DNA of 64,000 bases from Saccharopolyspora indica (GCF_027853965.1 NZ_JAQGLB010000013.1:1-64000); one strand, 5' to 3'. Positions 8,247 through 17,675 are shown, counted from the stretch's first letter. Numbers and translations: made by a program. Notes: generated by a model not told the origin, from the sequence alone.

Positions 8247-9814
8247 TGATCGTGCGACCCACTGGACAGATGCTGATCGCCGGGGCCGAGGTGTTCGGAA
8301 CCGGTGAGAAGATCCGGGCCGTCGACCCGAGCACCGGTACCGAGCTGGAGCCCGCCTTCGGGCACGGCGGTGCCGACGAGGTCGACCGCGCCTGCACCGC
8401 AGCCCGCGAAGCGTTCGCGGGCTACCGCGCGCTGCCCGACGCCGAGCGCGCGGAATTCCTGGAGCGGATCGCGGAACGGATCGAATCGCTCGGCGACGCG
8501 CTGGTCGAACGCGCGCACCGCGAAACCGGTCTCCCCGTCGCCCGGCTGACCGGGGAACGCGCTCGCACCACCGGCCAGCTGCGGCTGTTCGCCGAGGTCG
8601 TGCGCGGGGGCAGCTGGGTCCGCGCGCGCGTCGATCCGGCACAGCCCGACCGGAAGCCCTTGCCGCGGAGCGACATCCGGCAGCGGCAAATCCCGCTCGG
8701 CCCGGTCGCGGTGTTCGGCGCGAGCAACTTCCCGCTGGCCTTCTCCGTCGCGGGCGGCGACACCGCTGCCGCGCTCGCCGCCGGCTGCCCGGTCGTGGTC
8801 AAGGCGCACGACGCCCACCCGGGCACCTCGGAGCTGGTGGCGCGGGCGGTGACCGGCGCGGTGGCCGACCTCGGCCTGCCGCCCGGCACCTTCTCGCTGC
8901 TGTTCGGCTCCGGTCCGGAGCTGGGCATCCGCCTGGTCGCCGATCCGCGCATCCAGGCCGTCGGCTTCACCGGATCGCGCTCCGGCGGGCTGGCGATCGC
9001 GGCCGCCGCCCAAGCGCGCCCGCAGCCGATCCCGGTGTACGCCGAGATGAGCAGCACCAACCCGGTGTTCCCGCTGCCCGGCGCGCTGGCGGAACGGGCC
9101 GCGGAGATCGCCGACGGGTTCGTCGCCTCGCTCACGCTGGGGTCCGGGCAGTTCTGCACCAACCCGGGGCTGGTCATCGCGGTCGACGGGCCGGGTCTGC
9201 GGACGTTCCTGGAGTCGGCGGCCGCGGCTGTCACCGGCAGCGCGCCGTCGACGATGCTCACCCCGGGCATCGCCCGCGCCTACGCCGACGGCGTGGCCGG
9301 GCTCTCGGCCCACCCCGCCGTGGAAGTGCTGGCCAGAGGTGCCGCGAGCGACCTGCCGAACACCTGCCGACCGGCCCTGCTGGCCACCGATGCCGACAGC
9401 TTCGCCTCGGACACCGCGCTGCAGCAGGAGGTTTTCGGCGCGTGCTCGCTGGTGGTCCGCTGCCGCGACGCCGAGCAGGTCCGGGCGGTGGCCGAGGGGC
9501 TGGAGGGCCAGTTGACCGCCACGGTGCACGCCGCCGACGCCGACCACGCCGAAGCCGCGGGGCTGCTGCCCGTGCTGGAGCTGAAGGCCGGGCGGATCCT
9601 GTTCAACGGCTGGCCGACCGGGGTCGAGGTCGGGCACGCGATGGTCCACGGTGGACCGTTCCCGGCCACCTCGGATTCCCGCACGAGCTCGGTCGGCACG
9701 CTGGCGATCGAACGGTTCCTGCGCCCCGTGGCCTACCAGGACGTCCCCGCGGCCCTGCTGCCGAGCGCGATCGCGGGCGAGGGCACCCCCAATCCTGCGC
9801 GGAGGAACGCATGA
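8246..9814 (+). CDS. 2-oxoglutarate-semialdehyde dehydrogenase
   Basis: A 522-aa NAD(P)-dependent aldehyde dehydrogenase that oxidises 2-oxoglutarate semialdehyde to 2-oxoglutarate, the last step of hexarate breakdown. Catalytic C304 ([10 protein letters not shown]) and general base E267 (VYAEMSS) are visible, with the cofactor loop [10 protein letters not shown] near 239-248. The pattern [32 protein letters not shown] is typical of the KGSADH group. The start codon ATG at 8246 shares a base with the kdgD stop, and the stop overlaps the glucarate dehydratase start by 4 bp, so the three genes are translationally coupled. Confidence 0.92.
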   Translation: MIVRPTGQMLIAGAEVFGTGEKIRAVDPSTGTELEPAFGHGGADEVDRACTAAREAFAGYRALPDAERAEFLERIAERIESLGDALVERAHRETGLPVARLTGERARTTGQLRLFAEVVRGGSWVRARVDPAQPDRKPLPRSDIRQRQIPLGPVAVFGASNFPLAFSVAGGDTAAALAAGCPVVVKAHDAHPGTSELVARAVTGAVADLGLPPGTFSLLFGSGPELGIRLVADPRIQAVGFTGSRSGGLAIAAAAQARPQPIPVYAEMSSTNPVFPLPGALAERAAEIADGFVASLTLGSGQFCTNPGLVIAVDGPGLRTFLESAAAAVTGSAPSTMLTPGIARAYADGVAGLSAHPAVEVLARGAASDLPNTCRPALLATDADSFASDTALQQEVFGACSLVVRCRDAEQVRAVAEGLEGQLTATVHAADADHAEAAGLLPVLELKAGRILFNGWPTGVEVGHAMVHGGPFPATSDSRTSSVGTLAIERFLRPVAYQDVPAALLPSAIAGEGTPNPARRNA

Positions 9815-11145
9815 CGCAGAAGCAGCCCGTGGTCACCGCGATGCGGGTGGTCCCGGTCGCCGGGCACGACAGCATGCTGCTCAACCTCAGCGGGGCGCAC
9901 GCCCCGCACTTCACCCGCAACCTGGTGATCCTCACCGACTCCGAAGGCCGCACCGGGGTCGGCGAGGTGCCCGGTGGCGAACCGATCCGCAGCACCCTCG
10001 ACGACGCGGCCGACCTGGTCGTCGGACGGCCGGTCGCCCGCGTGCGCTCGGTCCTCAACGAGGTGCGCGCCCGGTTCGCCGACCGCGACTCCGGCGGTCG
10101 CGGTGCGCAGACCTTCGACCTGCGCGTCACCGTGCACGCCGTCACCGCCGTCGAGTCGGCGATGCTCGACCTGCTCGGCCAGCACCTGGAGGTGCCGGTG
10201 GCCGAGCTGCTCGGCGACGGGCAGCAGCGCGACCAGGTGCCGGTGCTGGGCTACCTGTTCTTCGTCGGTGACCGGCGCAAGACCGATCTCCCCTACCAGG
10301 CCCCGGCGGACGAGCCCGACGACTGGTCGCGCCTGCGCCACGAGGAAGCCCTGACACCGCAGGCCGTCGTGCGCATGGCGGAGGCAGCGCAGCAGCGGTA
10401 CGGGTTCCGCGACTTCAAGCTCAAGGGCGGTGTCCTGCCCGGTCCGGTCGAAGCCGAGGTCGTCACCGCGCTGGCGCGGCGGTTTCCCGAAGCGCGGATC
10501 ACCCTGGATCCCAACGGCGCGTGGTCGCTGGCCGAGGCCATCGAGATCGGCCGCTCCCTGCGCGGCGTCCTGGCCTACGCCGAAGACCCGTGCGGCGCCG
10601 AAGGCGGGTACTCGGGTCGCGAGACGATGGCGGAGTTCCGCCGCGCGACGGGATTGCCCACGGCCACCAACATGATCGCCACCGACTGGCGGCAGCTGCA
10701 CCACGCGATCCGCGCCGGGGCGGTGGACATCCCGCTGGCCGATCCGCACTTCTGGACGATGAGCGGCTCGGTGCGGGTGGCGCAGCTCTGCCACGAGTGG
10801 GGCCTGACCTGGGGTTCGCACTCCAACAACCACTTCGACGTGTCGCTGGCGATGTTCACCCACGTCGCCGCGGCGGCGCCCGGCGAGATCACCGCGATCG
10901 ACACGCACTGGATCTGGCAGGACGGCCAGCGCATCACCCGGAACCCGCTGCGCATCGCCGAAGGCCGCATCGAGGTTCCCACCAGCCCCGGCCTGGGCGT
11001 CGACCTGGACGTGGACCGCGTGGCCGAAGCCCACGAGCTCTACCTGCAGCAGGGCCTCGGGTCCCGCGACGACGCGGCGGCGATGCAGTACCTGCTCCCG
11101 GGCTGGGCCTTCGACCCCAAGCGCCCGGCGCTCGACCGGGCTTAG
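9811..11145 (+). CDS. gudD: Glucarate dehydratase
   Basis: A 444-aa enolase-superfamily enzyme of the glucarate dehydratase family, producing 5-keto-4-deoxyglucarate from D-glucarate or L-idarate. Active-site residues follow the E. coli GudD pattern shifted by two: K203 and K205 (DFKLKGG), D233/N235 (LDPNGAW) and H337 ([17 protein letters not shown]). The ATG overlaps the previous stop by 4 bp. Together with the galactarate dehydratase at the left end, it feeds one shared lower pathway from two hexarates. A hairpin lies just after its stop. Confidence 0.94.
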   Translation: MTQKQPVVTAMRVVPVAGHDSMLLNLSGAHAPHFTRNLVILTDSEGRTGVGEVPGGEPIRSTLDDAADLVVGRPVARVRSVLNEVRARFADRDSGGRGAQTFDLRVTVHAVTAVESAMLDLLGQHLEVPVAELLGDGQQRDQVPVLGYLFFVGDRRKTDLPYQAPADEPDDWSRLRHEEALTPQAVVRMAEAAQQRYGFRDFKLKGGVLPGPVEAEVVTALARRFPEARITLDPNGAWSLAEAIEIGRSLRGVLAYAEDPCGAEGGYSGRETMAEFRRATGLPTATNMIATDWRQLHHAIRAGAVDIPLADPHFWTMSGSVRVAQLCHEWGLTWGSHSNNHFDVSLAMFTHVAAAAPGEITAIDTHWIWQDGQRITRNPLRIAEGRIEVPTSPGLGVDLDVDRVAEAHELYLQQGLGSRDDAAAMQYLLPGWAFDPKRPALDRA

Positions 11146-11156
11146 CCGCACAGGTT

Positions 11157-11200
11157 CCGTGAGCGTTTCGGGGCGCCAGAGCGCCCCAAAGCGCTCACGG
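11157..11200. terminator. Hairpin between gudD and lexA (repeat family A)
   Basis: CCGTGAGCGTTTCGGGGCGC pairs with a downstream arm with two mismatches across a 4-base loop. It lies between convergent genes, so it can serve as a bidirectional terminator. The same core occurs at 23237, 24429, 30069 and 59299. Confidence 0.7.
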
Positions 11201-11214
11201 CTCCGGCGCGCAAC

Positions 11215-11868
11215 TCAAACGCTGCGGAGCACCGAGACCACGATCCCCAGGATGACGGCGTTGTCGCCGTCGATGACCTCGTAGGCCGGGTTGCGGGGTT
11301 CGAGGTGGACGTGGCCGTTGCGGCGGCGGTAGACCTTCACCGTCGCCTCGTCGTCGATCATCGCCGCCACGATCTGGCCGGAGTGCGCCTCCTGCTGCTG
11401 GCGGACCACCACGATGTCGCCGTCGCAGATCGCCGCGTCGACCATCGAGTCACCGCGCACCCGCAGGCCGAACACGGTGCCCCGGCCGGTCAGCTCGCGG
11501 GGCAGGCTCATCACGTCGTCGAGGTGCTCGTCGGCGGTGATCGGGGCGCCCGCCGCGATGTCGCCGACCACGGGCACCGGCACCGAGGACTCGTCGCGCG
11601 CCGCCGCGGGCTGGAGGAACGCGCGGACGTCGATCGGGCGGGAGACCGTGGCGCTGCGGCGCAGGAATCCCTTGTCCTCCAACGCGTTCAGGTGCTTCGA
11701 CACCGAGGACGACGAGCGCAGGCCGACGGCTTCGCCGATCTGGCGGGTGCTCGGCGAGTACCCGTGCCGGTTCACCCAGTCCTGGATCGTGGCCAGGATC
11801 TGCTGCTGGCGCTGCGGCAGGGCCGAGGCGTCCAAGTGCTCGAAGGCGTCGAAGTCGTAGGCGGCCAC
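11215..11868 (-). CDS. lexA: LexA-family SOS repressor / S24 autoprotease
   Basis: A 217-aa protein with an N-terminal winged HTH (residues about 17-71) and a C-terminal S24 autoprotease. The cleavage site A106-G107 (GDIAAGAPI), the nucleophile S141 (RGDSMVDA) and base K178 (EATVKVY) are all present, so RecA-stimulated self-cleavage is expected. The GTG at 11868 gives the normal domain spacing; no strong ribosome-binding site decides it. The HTH wing reads RRSATVSRPIDV rather than the usual actinobacterial RRDPNRPRA, so this may be a LexA paralogue with altered DNA recognition. It is convergent with gudD and divergent from corA. Confidence 0.82.
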   Translation of the reverse strand: MAAYDFDAFEHLDASALPQRQQQILATIQDWVNRHGYSPSTRQIGEAVGLRSSSSVSKHLNALEDKGFLRRSATVSRPIDVRAFLQPAAARDESSVPVPVVGDIAAGAPITADEHLDDVMSLPRELTGRGTVFGLRVRGDSMVDAAICDGDIVVVRQQQEAHSGQIVAAMIDDEATVKVYRRRNGHVHLEPRNPAYEVIDGDNAVILGIVVSVLRSV

Positions 11869-12112
11869 CCCCGAATGGTAGAGGTCGGCACCGCCACCCG
11901 GAGCACTGGCCCGGTTCCGGCCGTGATCTCCGACCACCGCCCTCGACACCCTTGCAGCGGTGGCACGCTCCCTGGTGGACAGTGCGGACCTGGCGCGCGG
12001 CAGCCCCCGGGCACCGCGCCGGGAGAGCGGCCCCGGCCCACCGCTGGGTAGGCTCACCGGGCGTGGACAGCGAGGTCTCCGGCCGATCTGCCCCGACACC
12101 CAGGAGGTTCTC

Positions 12113-13240
12113 GTGCCCGAATGGCGTCCCCGGTCGCTGCGCAGGTCCCGGCACACCGCGCCTCCAGCGCCCGAGCACTCGATGGACCCGCGTTCCGACG
12201 ACGAGCGCCCGCTGGCCGACCGGCCGCTGATCGACACCGCGATCTACCGCGACGGCGTGCGCGTCGCGACCCCGGCGAGCCTCGCCGAGACCTACCGCCA
12301 CCTGCGCCGCGAGCCCGGCACGATGGCCTGGATCGGGCTGTACCGGCCGGCCGAGGAAGAGCTGCTGGCCGCCGCCGACGAGTTCGACCTGCACAAGCTC
12401 GCCGTCGAGGACGCGATCGTCGCGCACCAGCGGCCGAAGATCGAGCGCTACGGCGACACGCTGTTCGTGGTGCTGCGCGCCGCGACCTACGTCGACGAGG
12501 CCGAGGAGGTCAGCTTCGGCGAGCTGCACCTGTTCGTCGGCCCGAACTTCGTGCTCACCGTCCGGCACGGCCAGTCCCCCGACATGTCGGCGGTCCGGCG
12601 GCGCATGGAGGAGGACCCCGACCTGCTGCGCCGCGGCCCCGAAGCGGTGCTCTACGCGGTGCTGGACAACGTGGTGGACGGCTACGCCCCGGTGATCGCC
12701 GGGCTGCAGAACGACATCGACGAGATCGAGACCGAGGTCTTCGAAGCCGAACCGCACGTGTCGCGGCGCATCTACGAGCTGACCCGCGAGGTCATCGAGT
12801 TCCAGCGGGCGACGCAGCCGCTGCTGAGCATCCTCCGCAACCTGGAGGCGGGCTTCGACAAGTACGGCATCGACGAGGAGCTGCAGCGCTACCTGCGCGA
12901 CGTGGCCGACCACGCCACCACCGTCGGCGAGCGCGTGGACGGCTTCCGCCAGCTGCTGGACAAGATCCTCACCGTCAACGCCACCATGGTCACCCAGGCG
13001 CAGAACGACGAGATGCAGAAGATGACCGAGGCCAGCCTCGCCCAGAACGAGGAGGTCAAGAAGATCTCGGCGTGGGCGGCGATCCTGTTCGCCCCGACCC
13101 TGATCGGCACGGTCTACGGCATGAACTTCGACCTGATGCCGGAACTGCACTGGGACCTCGGCTACCCGTTCGCGGTGATCCTGATGGCGGCGGTCTGCCT
13201 GACCCTCTACACGATCTTCAAACGCCGCAACTGGCTCTGA
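12113..13240 (+). CDS. corA: CorA-family magnesium/divalent cation transporter
   Basis: A 375-aa CorA-type channel protein: a large cytosolic N-terminal funnel domain, a long coiled helix region (about residues 200-310), and two C-terminal transmembrane helices. The selectivity motif YGMNFDLMPEL follows the first helix, and the basic tail FKRRNWL ends the protein as usual. GTG at 12113 is chosen because AGGAGG lies 6 bp upstream. It should move Mg2+ (or Co2+) into the cell as a pentamer. It stands alone in its transcription unit. Confidence 0.92.
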   Translation: MPEWRPRSLRRSRHTAPPAPEHSMDPRSDDERPLADRPLIDTAIYRDGVRVATPASLAETYRHLRREPGTMAWIGLYRPAEEELLAAADEFDLHKLAVEDAIVAHQRPKIERYGDTLFVVLRAATYVDEAEEVSFGELHLFVGPNFVLTVRHGQSPDMSAVRRRMEEDPDLLRRGPEAVLYAVLDNVVDGYAPVIAGLQNDIDEIETEVFEAEPHVSRRIYELTREVIEFQRATQPLLSILRNLEAGFDKYGIDEELQRYLRDVADHATTVGERVDGFRQLLDKILTVNATMVTQAQNDEMQKMTEASLAQNEEVKKISAWAAILFAPTLIGTVYGMNFDLMPELHWDLGYPFAVILMAAVCLTLYTIFKRRNWL

Positions 13241-13420
13241 CACCACCGATCGGTCAGCGGTGAACCTCCGCGATTCGGGTTCTTGTGTCGAATCTGTGGG
13301 CGGTCGGGGCGGTGCCGGGGTATCGGTGGTGATAGCGGGGTGGGGTTGGTGGGGTGACGGGGCCGGCGGGGTGCGAGGTTGCGCGGGGTGCACTGCGGTA
13401 GGTGGTTGCGTCGTGCGCGG

Positions 13421-13498
13421 GGCGATTTTGCCTGAAACTGGCCACGTTCTCCACGCAAGATGCGGCCGGGAGGAACGCCAGTTTCAGGCAAAATCGCC
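13421..13498. repeat. Long inverted-repeat element, copy 1
   Basis: Two perfectly complementary 22-bp arms (13421-13442, beginning GGCGATTTTGCC, and 13477-13498) enclose a 34-base loop. The loop, read on the minus strand, resembles the loop of copy 2 (shared GAGAACG end), so the two elements are related and inverted relative to each other. Confidence 0.85.
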
Positions 13499-13605
13499 AG
13501 AGGTCACCACCACCCGAACAGTGGCGACACCAGCCCCGGCCCGAGCCGGCGCCACCCTAGGAGCCGGGTACCCGATCGTGCGGCCGAACCCGCGGTGGTG
13601 ACACA

Positions 13606-13682
13606 GGCAGTTTTGCCGGAAATTGCCTCCGGCCCCACCGCAGGTTCCGTCGAGAACGCGGGCAATTTCCGGCAAAACTGCC
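13606..13682. repeat. Long inverted-repeat element, copy 2
   Basis: Perfect 22-bp arms (13606-13627, beginning GGCAGTTTTGCC, and 13661-13682) enclose a 33-base loop ending GAGAACGCG. The arms differ from copy 1 at several positions, but each arm's changes are matched in the other arm, so pairing is kept. Confidence 0.85.
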
Positions 13683-13760
13683 CCACACCCAACGCGACCA
13701 CCCACCGCTTCGAACCCAACCCAGCCCCGCGCCGCACGGTACCGCCGATGGCAAGGTCTC

Positions 13761-13800
13761 CCCGCTATCACCGCCGAATCCTTCGGTGGTGATAGCGGCC
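13761..13800. repeat. Hairpin with GATAGCGG arms
   Basis: CCCGCTATCACCGCCGAA pairs with TTCGGTGGTGATAGCGG with a mismatch across a 3-base loop. An extra copy of one arm is at 13325-13340. It lies 127 bp before the molybdenum hydroxylase operon; an RNA or DNA regulatory role is possible but unproven. Confidence 0.6.
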
Positions 13801-13926
13801 GACCCCCCAACCCAGAAGCACCCCGCCCCTTCCGGAGGATTGCGCGCGGCACCGGGTTGCCGCAGGCTTCCGGGGGATCGCCTCTGCTGCACGGCAGCAG
13901 GCGGGATGCGGTGACCGGGAGGCCGG

Positions 13927-16293
13927 ATGGTGCGACCGATGCAGAGCACTCGCCCCACGCTGCTCGGCGCCCGGATACCGCGGATCGAGGACGACCGCCT
14001 GCTGGCCGGGCGCGCTCGCTTCGTCGCCGACGTGGCCTTGCCGGGCGTGGTCGAGGCCGCGTTCGTGCGCAGCGAGCTGCCGCACGCTGAGGTCCGCGGG
14101 GTCGACGTCTCCGCGGCGCTGGAGGCGGGCGCGCACGCCGCGTACGGCGGCCCGGACCTGCCCGTCGGGCCGGTGCCGGACCTCGTCGAGTGGGTGCGGC
14201 CGGTCCAGCACTTCCCGCTGGCGCGCGACCGGGTCCGCTACGTCGGATGCCCGCTGGCGGTGGTGGTCGCCGACGACCGGTACCTGGCCGAGGACGCCGC
14301 CGAGCTCGTCGAGGTCGACCTCCGGCCGCTGCCCGTCGTCGACACCGCCGAAGCGGCGCTGGCCACCGGCGCGCCGCTGCTCTACCCGGAGTGGGGCGAC
14401 AACCGGCTGCTGTCGATCGCGCCGGAGAACCCGGCCGTCGACGCCGCGTTCGACCGCTTCCGCACGATCAGCGGCACCTACACGACGCACCGCTGCGCGG
14501 CCGCTCCGCTGGAACCGCGCGGCGTCGTGGCCGAGTACCGCGACGACCGGCTGACGGTGTGGACCTCCACCCAGGCCGCCCACCTGGTGCGCACGATGCT
14601 GGCCGACGTGCTCGGGCTGGCCGAGCGCGACGTCCGGGTGATCACGCCGGACGTCGGCGGCGGCTTCGGCCAGAAGAACACGATCTCCCCCGAGGAGTAC
14701 GTGGTGCCGTGGCTGGCGATGCGGTTGCGCCGCCCGGTCCGCTGGATCGAGGACCGCCACGAGCACCTGATCGCCGCCTCCCACGCCCGGGACATGAGCA
14801 TCGAGCTGTCCGCGGCGGTCCGCGACGACGGCACCATCGCGGCGCTGCGCGGGCGGGTCCGCGCCGACCTGGGCTCCGCGGAGACGTTCCCGGGCGGCTA
14901 CGGCCCGGCCCTGGTGGCCGTCGGCTCGCTGTGCGGGCCGTACCGGATCCCGCACCAGTGCGTGGCGGTCGAAGGCGTGGTCACCAACAAGACCCCGACC
15001 AACGGGTACCGCGGCTACGGCATGCCGGAGGGCACCTTCGCGATCGAGCGGCTCGTGGACAAGATCGGCCGCGAGCTGGGCATCGATCCGCTCGAGCTGC
15101 GCCGCCGGATGATCCTCGACCCGGACGACCTGCCCTACGAGACCGCCGCGGGCGCGCGGCTGGATTCGGGCAGTCACCGCGCGGCTTTCGAGCGCGCGGT
15201 CGAGCTGGGTGAGCAGATGCTCGCCGAGGAGCGCGACCGCGCCGAACCGGGCGCGCACCTGGGCGTCGGCTACGCCACCTACGTCGAAGGGGTGGCCGCC
15301 AGCGGCTTCAGCGTCACCGGCATCCGCAGCGCTCAAGACTCGGCGGACCTGCGCTTCGACCCCGACGGCGGGGTCACCGTCGCGGTGGGCATCTCGGCGA
15401 TGGGCCAGGGCGCCCACACCGCGGTGGCGACGCTGGTCGCCGAAGCGCTGGCCATCCCGATCGACCAGGTGCGGGTGGTGATGGGCGATACCGACACCGC
15501 GCCGTTCGGCCTGGGCAGCTTCGCCAGCCGCAGCGTGCTCGTGGCAGGCGGAGCCGTCGCGGAGGCCGCCGAGGTGTTGCGGCGCAAGGGGATCCAGATC
15601 GCCGCGCACCTGCTGGAGGCCGCGCCGGAGGACCTGGAGCTGGCCGACGGCGGGTTCCAGGTGCGCGGCAGCCCGGGCAGCGCGGTGCCGTGGGCGCGGA
15701 TCGCGCGGGTGGCGCTGACCCGCACGTTCGAGCTGCCACCGGGAACCGCGCCGGGGCTCGACGCGCGAGCCAGCTACGAACCGCCGGGCATCGAGCACGC
15801 GCCGCGCCCGGACGGGAAGATGAACGCCTCGGCCAACTACACCAACTCCACGCACGCCGCGGTCGTCGAGGTCGATCCCGGCACCGGCGTGGTGCGGGTG
15901 CGGCGGTACGCGGCGGTGCACGACTGCGGACGTGTGATCAACCCGCTGACCGTGGCCGGGCAGATCCACGGCGGTGTCGCGCAGGGCATCGGCGGCGCGC
16001 TCCACGAGCAGCTGCCCTACGAGGACGGCCAGCCGCTGGCCACCACCTTCGCCGACTACGTGCTGCCCACCGCGTGCGAGATCCCGGACATCACCACCGA
16101 GGAGCTCTGCAGCCCGGCGCCGGAGATCCCGTTCGGCGTCAAGGGAGCCGGTGAAGCGGGCATCATCGGCCCGCCGGCCGCGATCGCGCGGGCCGTGGAG
16201 CACGCGCTGGAGCCGCTGGGCGTGACCGACGTGGACGTCACTCCGCTGACGCCGCCGGTGGTGCGCGGGCTGATCGAGGAGGCCCGGTCGTGA
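13927..16293 (+). CDS. Molybdenum hydroxylase large subunit (CO/xanthine dehydrogenase family)
   Basis: A 788-aa catalytic subunit binding the molybdopterin cofactor. Visible features: the FGGxG-like cofactor loop GGGFGQKN near residue 245, the active-site loop NGYRGYGMPEG (359-369), and the essential glutamate E743 in GVKGAGEAG. The loop is neither the AYRCSFR of true aerobic CO dehydrogenase nor a clear xanthine dehydrogenase form, so the substrate (an aldehyde, purine or N-heterocycle) is unknown. The start at 13927 has a second in-frame ATG four codons later. It overlaps the FAD subunit by 4 bp. Confidence 0.88.
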   Translation: MVRPMQSTRPTLLGARIPRIEDDRLLAGRARFVADVALPGVVEAAFVRSELPHAEVRGVDVSAALEAGAHAAYGGPDLPVGPVPDLVEWVRPVQHFPLARDRVRYVGCPLAVVVADDRYLAEDAAELVEVDLRPLPVVDTAEAALATGAPLLYPEWGDNRLLSIAPENPAVDAAFDRFRTISGTYTTHRCAAAPLEPRGVVAEYRDDRLTVWTSTQAAHLVRTMLADVLGLAERDVRVITPDVGGGFGQKNTISPEEYVVPWLAMRLRRPVRWIEDRHEHLIAASHARDMSIELSAAVRDDGTIAALRGRVRADLGSAETFPGGYGPALVAVGSLCGPYRIPHQCVAVEGVVTNKTPTNGYRGYGMPEGTFAIERLVDKIGRELGIDPLELRRRMILDPDDLPYETAAGARLDSGSHRAAFERAVELGEQMLAEERDRAEPGAHLGVGYATYVEGVAASGFSVTGIRSAQDSADLRFDPDGGVTVAVGISAMGQGAHTAVATLVAEALAIPIDQVRVVMGDTDTAPFGLGSFASRSVLVAGGAVAEAAEVLRRKGIQIAAHLLEAAPEDLELADGGFQVRGSPGSAVPWARIARVALTRTFELPPGTAPGLDARASYEPPGIEHAPRPDGKMNASANYTNSTHAAVVEVDPGTGVVRVRRYAAVHDCGRVINPLTVAGQIHGGVAQGIGGALHEQLPYEDGQPLATTFADYVLPTACEIPDITTEELCSPAPEIPFGVKGAGEAGIIGPPAAIARAVEHALEPLGVTDVDVTPLTPPVVRGLIEEARS

Positions 16294-17135
16294 AGCCACC
16301 GCCGTTCGACTACGCCCGCCCGGACAGCATCGCCGAAGCGGTGCGGCTGCTCGCCGCCGACGAGGACGCGAAGGCCCTCGCCGGTGGCCAGAGCCTGCTG
16401 CCGATGATGAACTTCCGGCTCGCCCGGCCCAGCGTCCTGGTCGACATCGGCCGCCTGCCGGAGCTGTCCGGGCTGCGCCGCGAGGACGACGTGCTGGTCA
16501 TCGGCGCGGGCGTGCGACAGCGAACCGCCGAGACCGCGCAGCTGGTCCGCGACGCCTGTCCCCTGCTCGGCCGGGCGCTGCGCCACGTCGGGCACCACCA
16601 GATCCGCTCCCGAGGCACCATCGGCGGTTCCCTGGCCCACGCCGACCCGGCGGCGGAGCTGTGCGCGGCGGCCCTGGCGCTGGACGCCGAGGTGGTGGTG
16701 ACCGGCAGCGGCGGCCGCCGCACCATCCCGGCGGCCGAGCTGTTCGTGGCGCCCTACCAGACTTCGCTGTCGGAGGAGGAGATCCTCACCGAAGTGCGCC
16801 TGCCGATCGACGACGCGCGCAGCGGATTCGCCGAGATCAGCGCGCGTTCGGGCGATTTCGCCCTCGCGGGCGCGGCCGCGGTGCTGCGCTTCGAGGACGG
16901 CGAAGTCGTCGATGCGCGGCTGGTCGGCCTGGGCATCGGCGGCACGGTCCAGCGCCTCCCCGATGCCGAAGCGGTGCTGACCGGGACCGCGCTGGACGAC
17001 AGGACGATCGACTCCGCCGCTGAAGCGACCGCCTCCGTCACGCCGCCCGACGACCTCCACGCCGATCCCGCGACCAGGCGCGCAGCACTGCGCGCGGCCG
17101 TGCAGCGAGCTCTGAAGCAGGTGTCGAATGCCTGA
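16290..17135 (+). CDS. Molybdenum hydroxylase FAD-binding medium subunit
   Basis: A 281-aa CoxM/CutM-like subunit that carries FAD and passes electrons to the acceptor. The FAD loops ALAGGQSLLPMMNFRLARP (about residues 30-48) and RSRGTIGGSLAHADPAAE (near 107-124) are typical. The GTG start at 16290 overlaps the large-subunit stop. It acts as part of an (LMS)2 heterohexamer in the cytosol or at the inner face of the membrane. Confidence 0.93.
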   Translation: MKPPPFDYARPDSIAEAVRLLAADEDAKALAGGQSLLPMMNFRLARPSVLVDIGRLPELSGLRREDDVLVIGAGVRQRTAETAQLVRDACPLLGRALRHVGHHQIRSRGTIGGSLAHADPAAELCAAALALDAEVVVTGSGGRRTIPAAELFVAPYQTSLSEEEILTEVRLPIDDARSGFAEISARSGDFALAGAAAVLRFEDGEVVDARLVGLGIGGTVQRLPDAEAVLTGTALDDRTIDSAAEATASVTPPDDLHADPATRRAALRAAVQRALKQVSNA

Positions 17136-17607
17136 GAACCCTTCCGCGAACCGGGAGATCACGCTGACCGTGAACGGCCGCGAGGTCCGGCGGACGGTCC
17201 CGGTGCGCCGCCTGCTGGTCGACTTCCTGCGCGACGACCTCGGTCGCACCGGCACCCACGCGGGCTGCGAGCACGGCGTCTGCGGTGCCTGCACGGTGCT
17301 GATCGACGGCGACCCGGCCCGCTCCTGCATCACGCTGGCCGTGCAGGCCGACGGCACCGAGGTCACCACCGTCGAAGGCCTCACCCCGGAAGACGGCCTC
17401 AGCCCGGTGCAGCAGGCCTTCAAGGACTGCCACGGCCTCCAGTGCGGCTTCTGCACACCGGGCTTCATCACCACGCTCGCGGCGGCGAACCCCGAAGACC
17501 ACCCGGACGACACCGCGATCCGGGAACTCCTGGCCGGAAACCTCTGCCGCTGCACGGGCTACCACCACATCGTCGAAGCCGTGAACAAGGCCTGGGGCCG
17601 CACCTGA
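17128..17607 (+). CDS. Molybdenum hydroxylase [2Fe-2S] small subunit
   Basis: A 159-aa CoxS/CutS-like electron-transfer subunit. The N-terminal plant-type cluster uses C47, C52, C55 and C67; the C-terminal helical domain binds the second cluster through C106, C109, C140 and C142 (QCGFC...CRC). All eight ligands are present. The start overlaps the FAD subunit by 8 bp. The gene order L-M-S, with no cofactor-insertion gene (CoxD/XdhC type) following, is notable. Confidence 0.94.
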   Translation: MPENPSANREITLTVNGREVRRTVPVRRLLVDFLRDDLGRTGTHAGCEHGVCGACTVLIDGDPARSCITLAVQADGTEVTTVEGLTPEDGLSPVQQAFKDCHGLQCGFCTPGFITTLAAANPEDHPDDTAIRELLAGNLCRCTGYHHIVEAVNKAWGRT

Positions 17608-17616
17608 CCGATCAGG

Positions 17617-17675
17617 TGAGGGGTGAAGGGCACCTTTCACCAACGTACTTGGCGAAAGGTGCCCTTCACCCCTCA
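17617..17675. terminator. Strong hairpin after the hydroxylase operon (repeat family B)
   Basis: Arms of 27 bases (beginning TGAGGGGTGAAGGGCACC) pair with a single mismatch across the loop CGTAC, ten bases after the small-subunit stop. A sister copy is at 18336-18392. Confidence 0.85.

Larger units (their letters stand above)
13241..13926. other. Gene-free region with clustered inverted repeats
   Basis: A 686-bp stretch without a convincing gene. It holds two related 77-78-nt inverted-repeat elements (13421-13498 and 13606-13682), a hairpin at 13761-13800, and a single partial copy of that hairpin arm (GGTGGTGATAGCGGGG) at 13325-13340. Short ORFs in it change frame at the repeats and look non-coding. 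Confidence 0.7.

Noticed and set aside
11157-11200. Small RNA gene in the hairpin between gudD and lexA
   Set aside because: The sequence recurs as a general hairpin repeat between genes and fits a bidirectional terminator better.
13241-13926. Possible CRISPR array in the repeat-rich gap
   Set aside because: The repeats are inverted, only two units exist, spacing is irregular, and no cas gene is near.
13768-16299. An 843-codon minus-strand frame over the molybdenum hydroxylase large subunit
   Set aside because: The plus-strand protein has clear catalytic motifs; the reverse frame is compositionally biased and has no recognisable domain.
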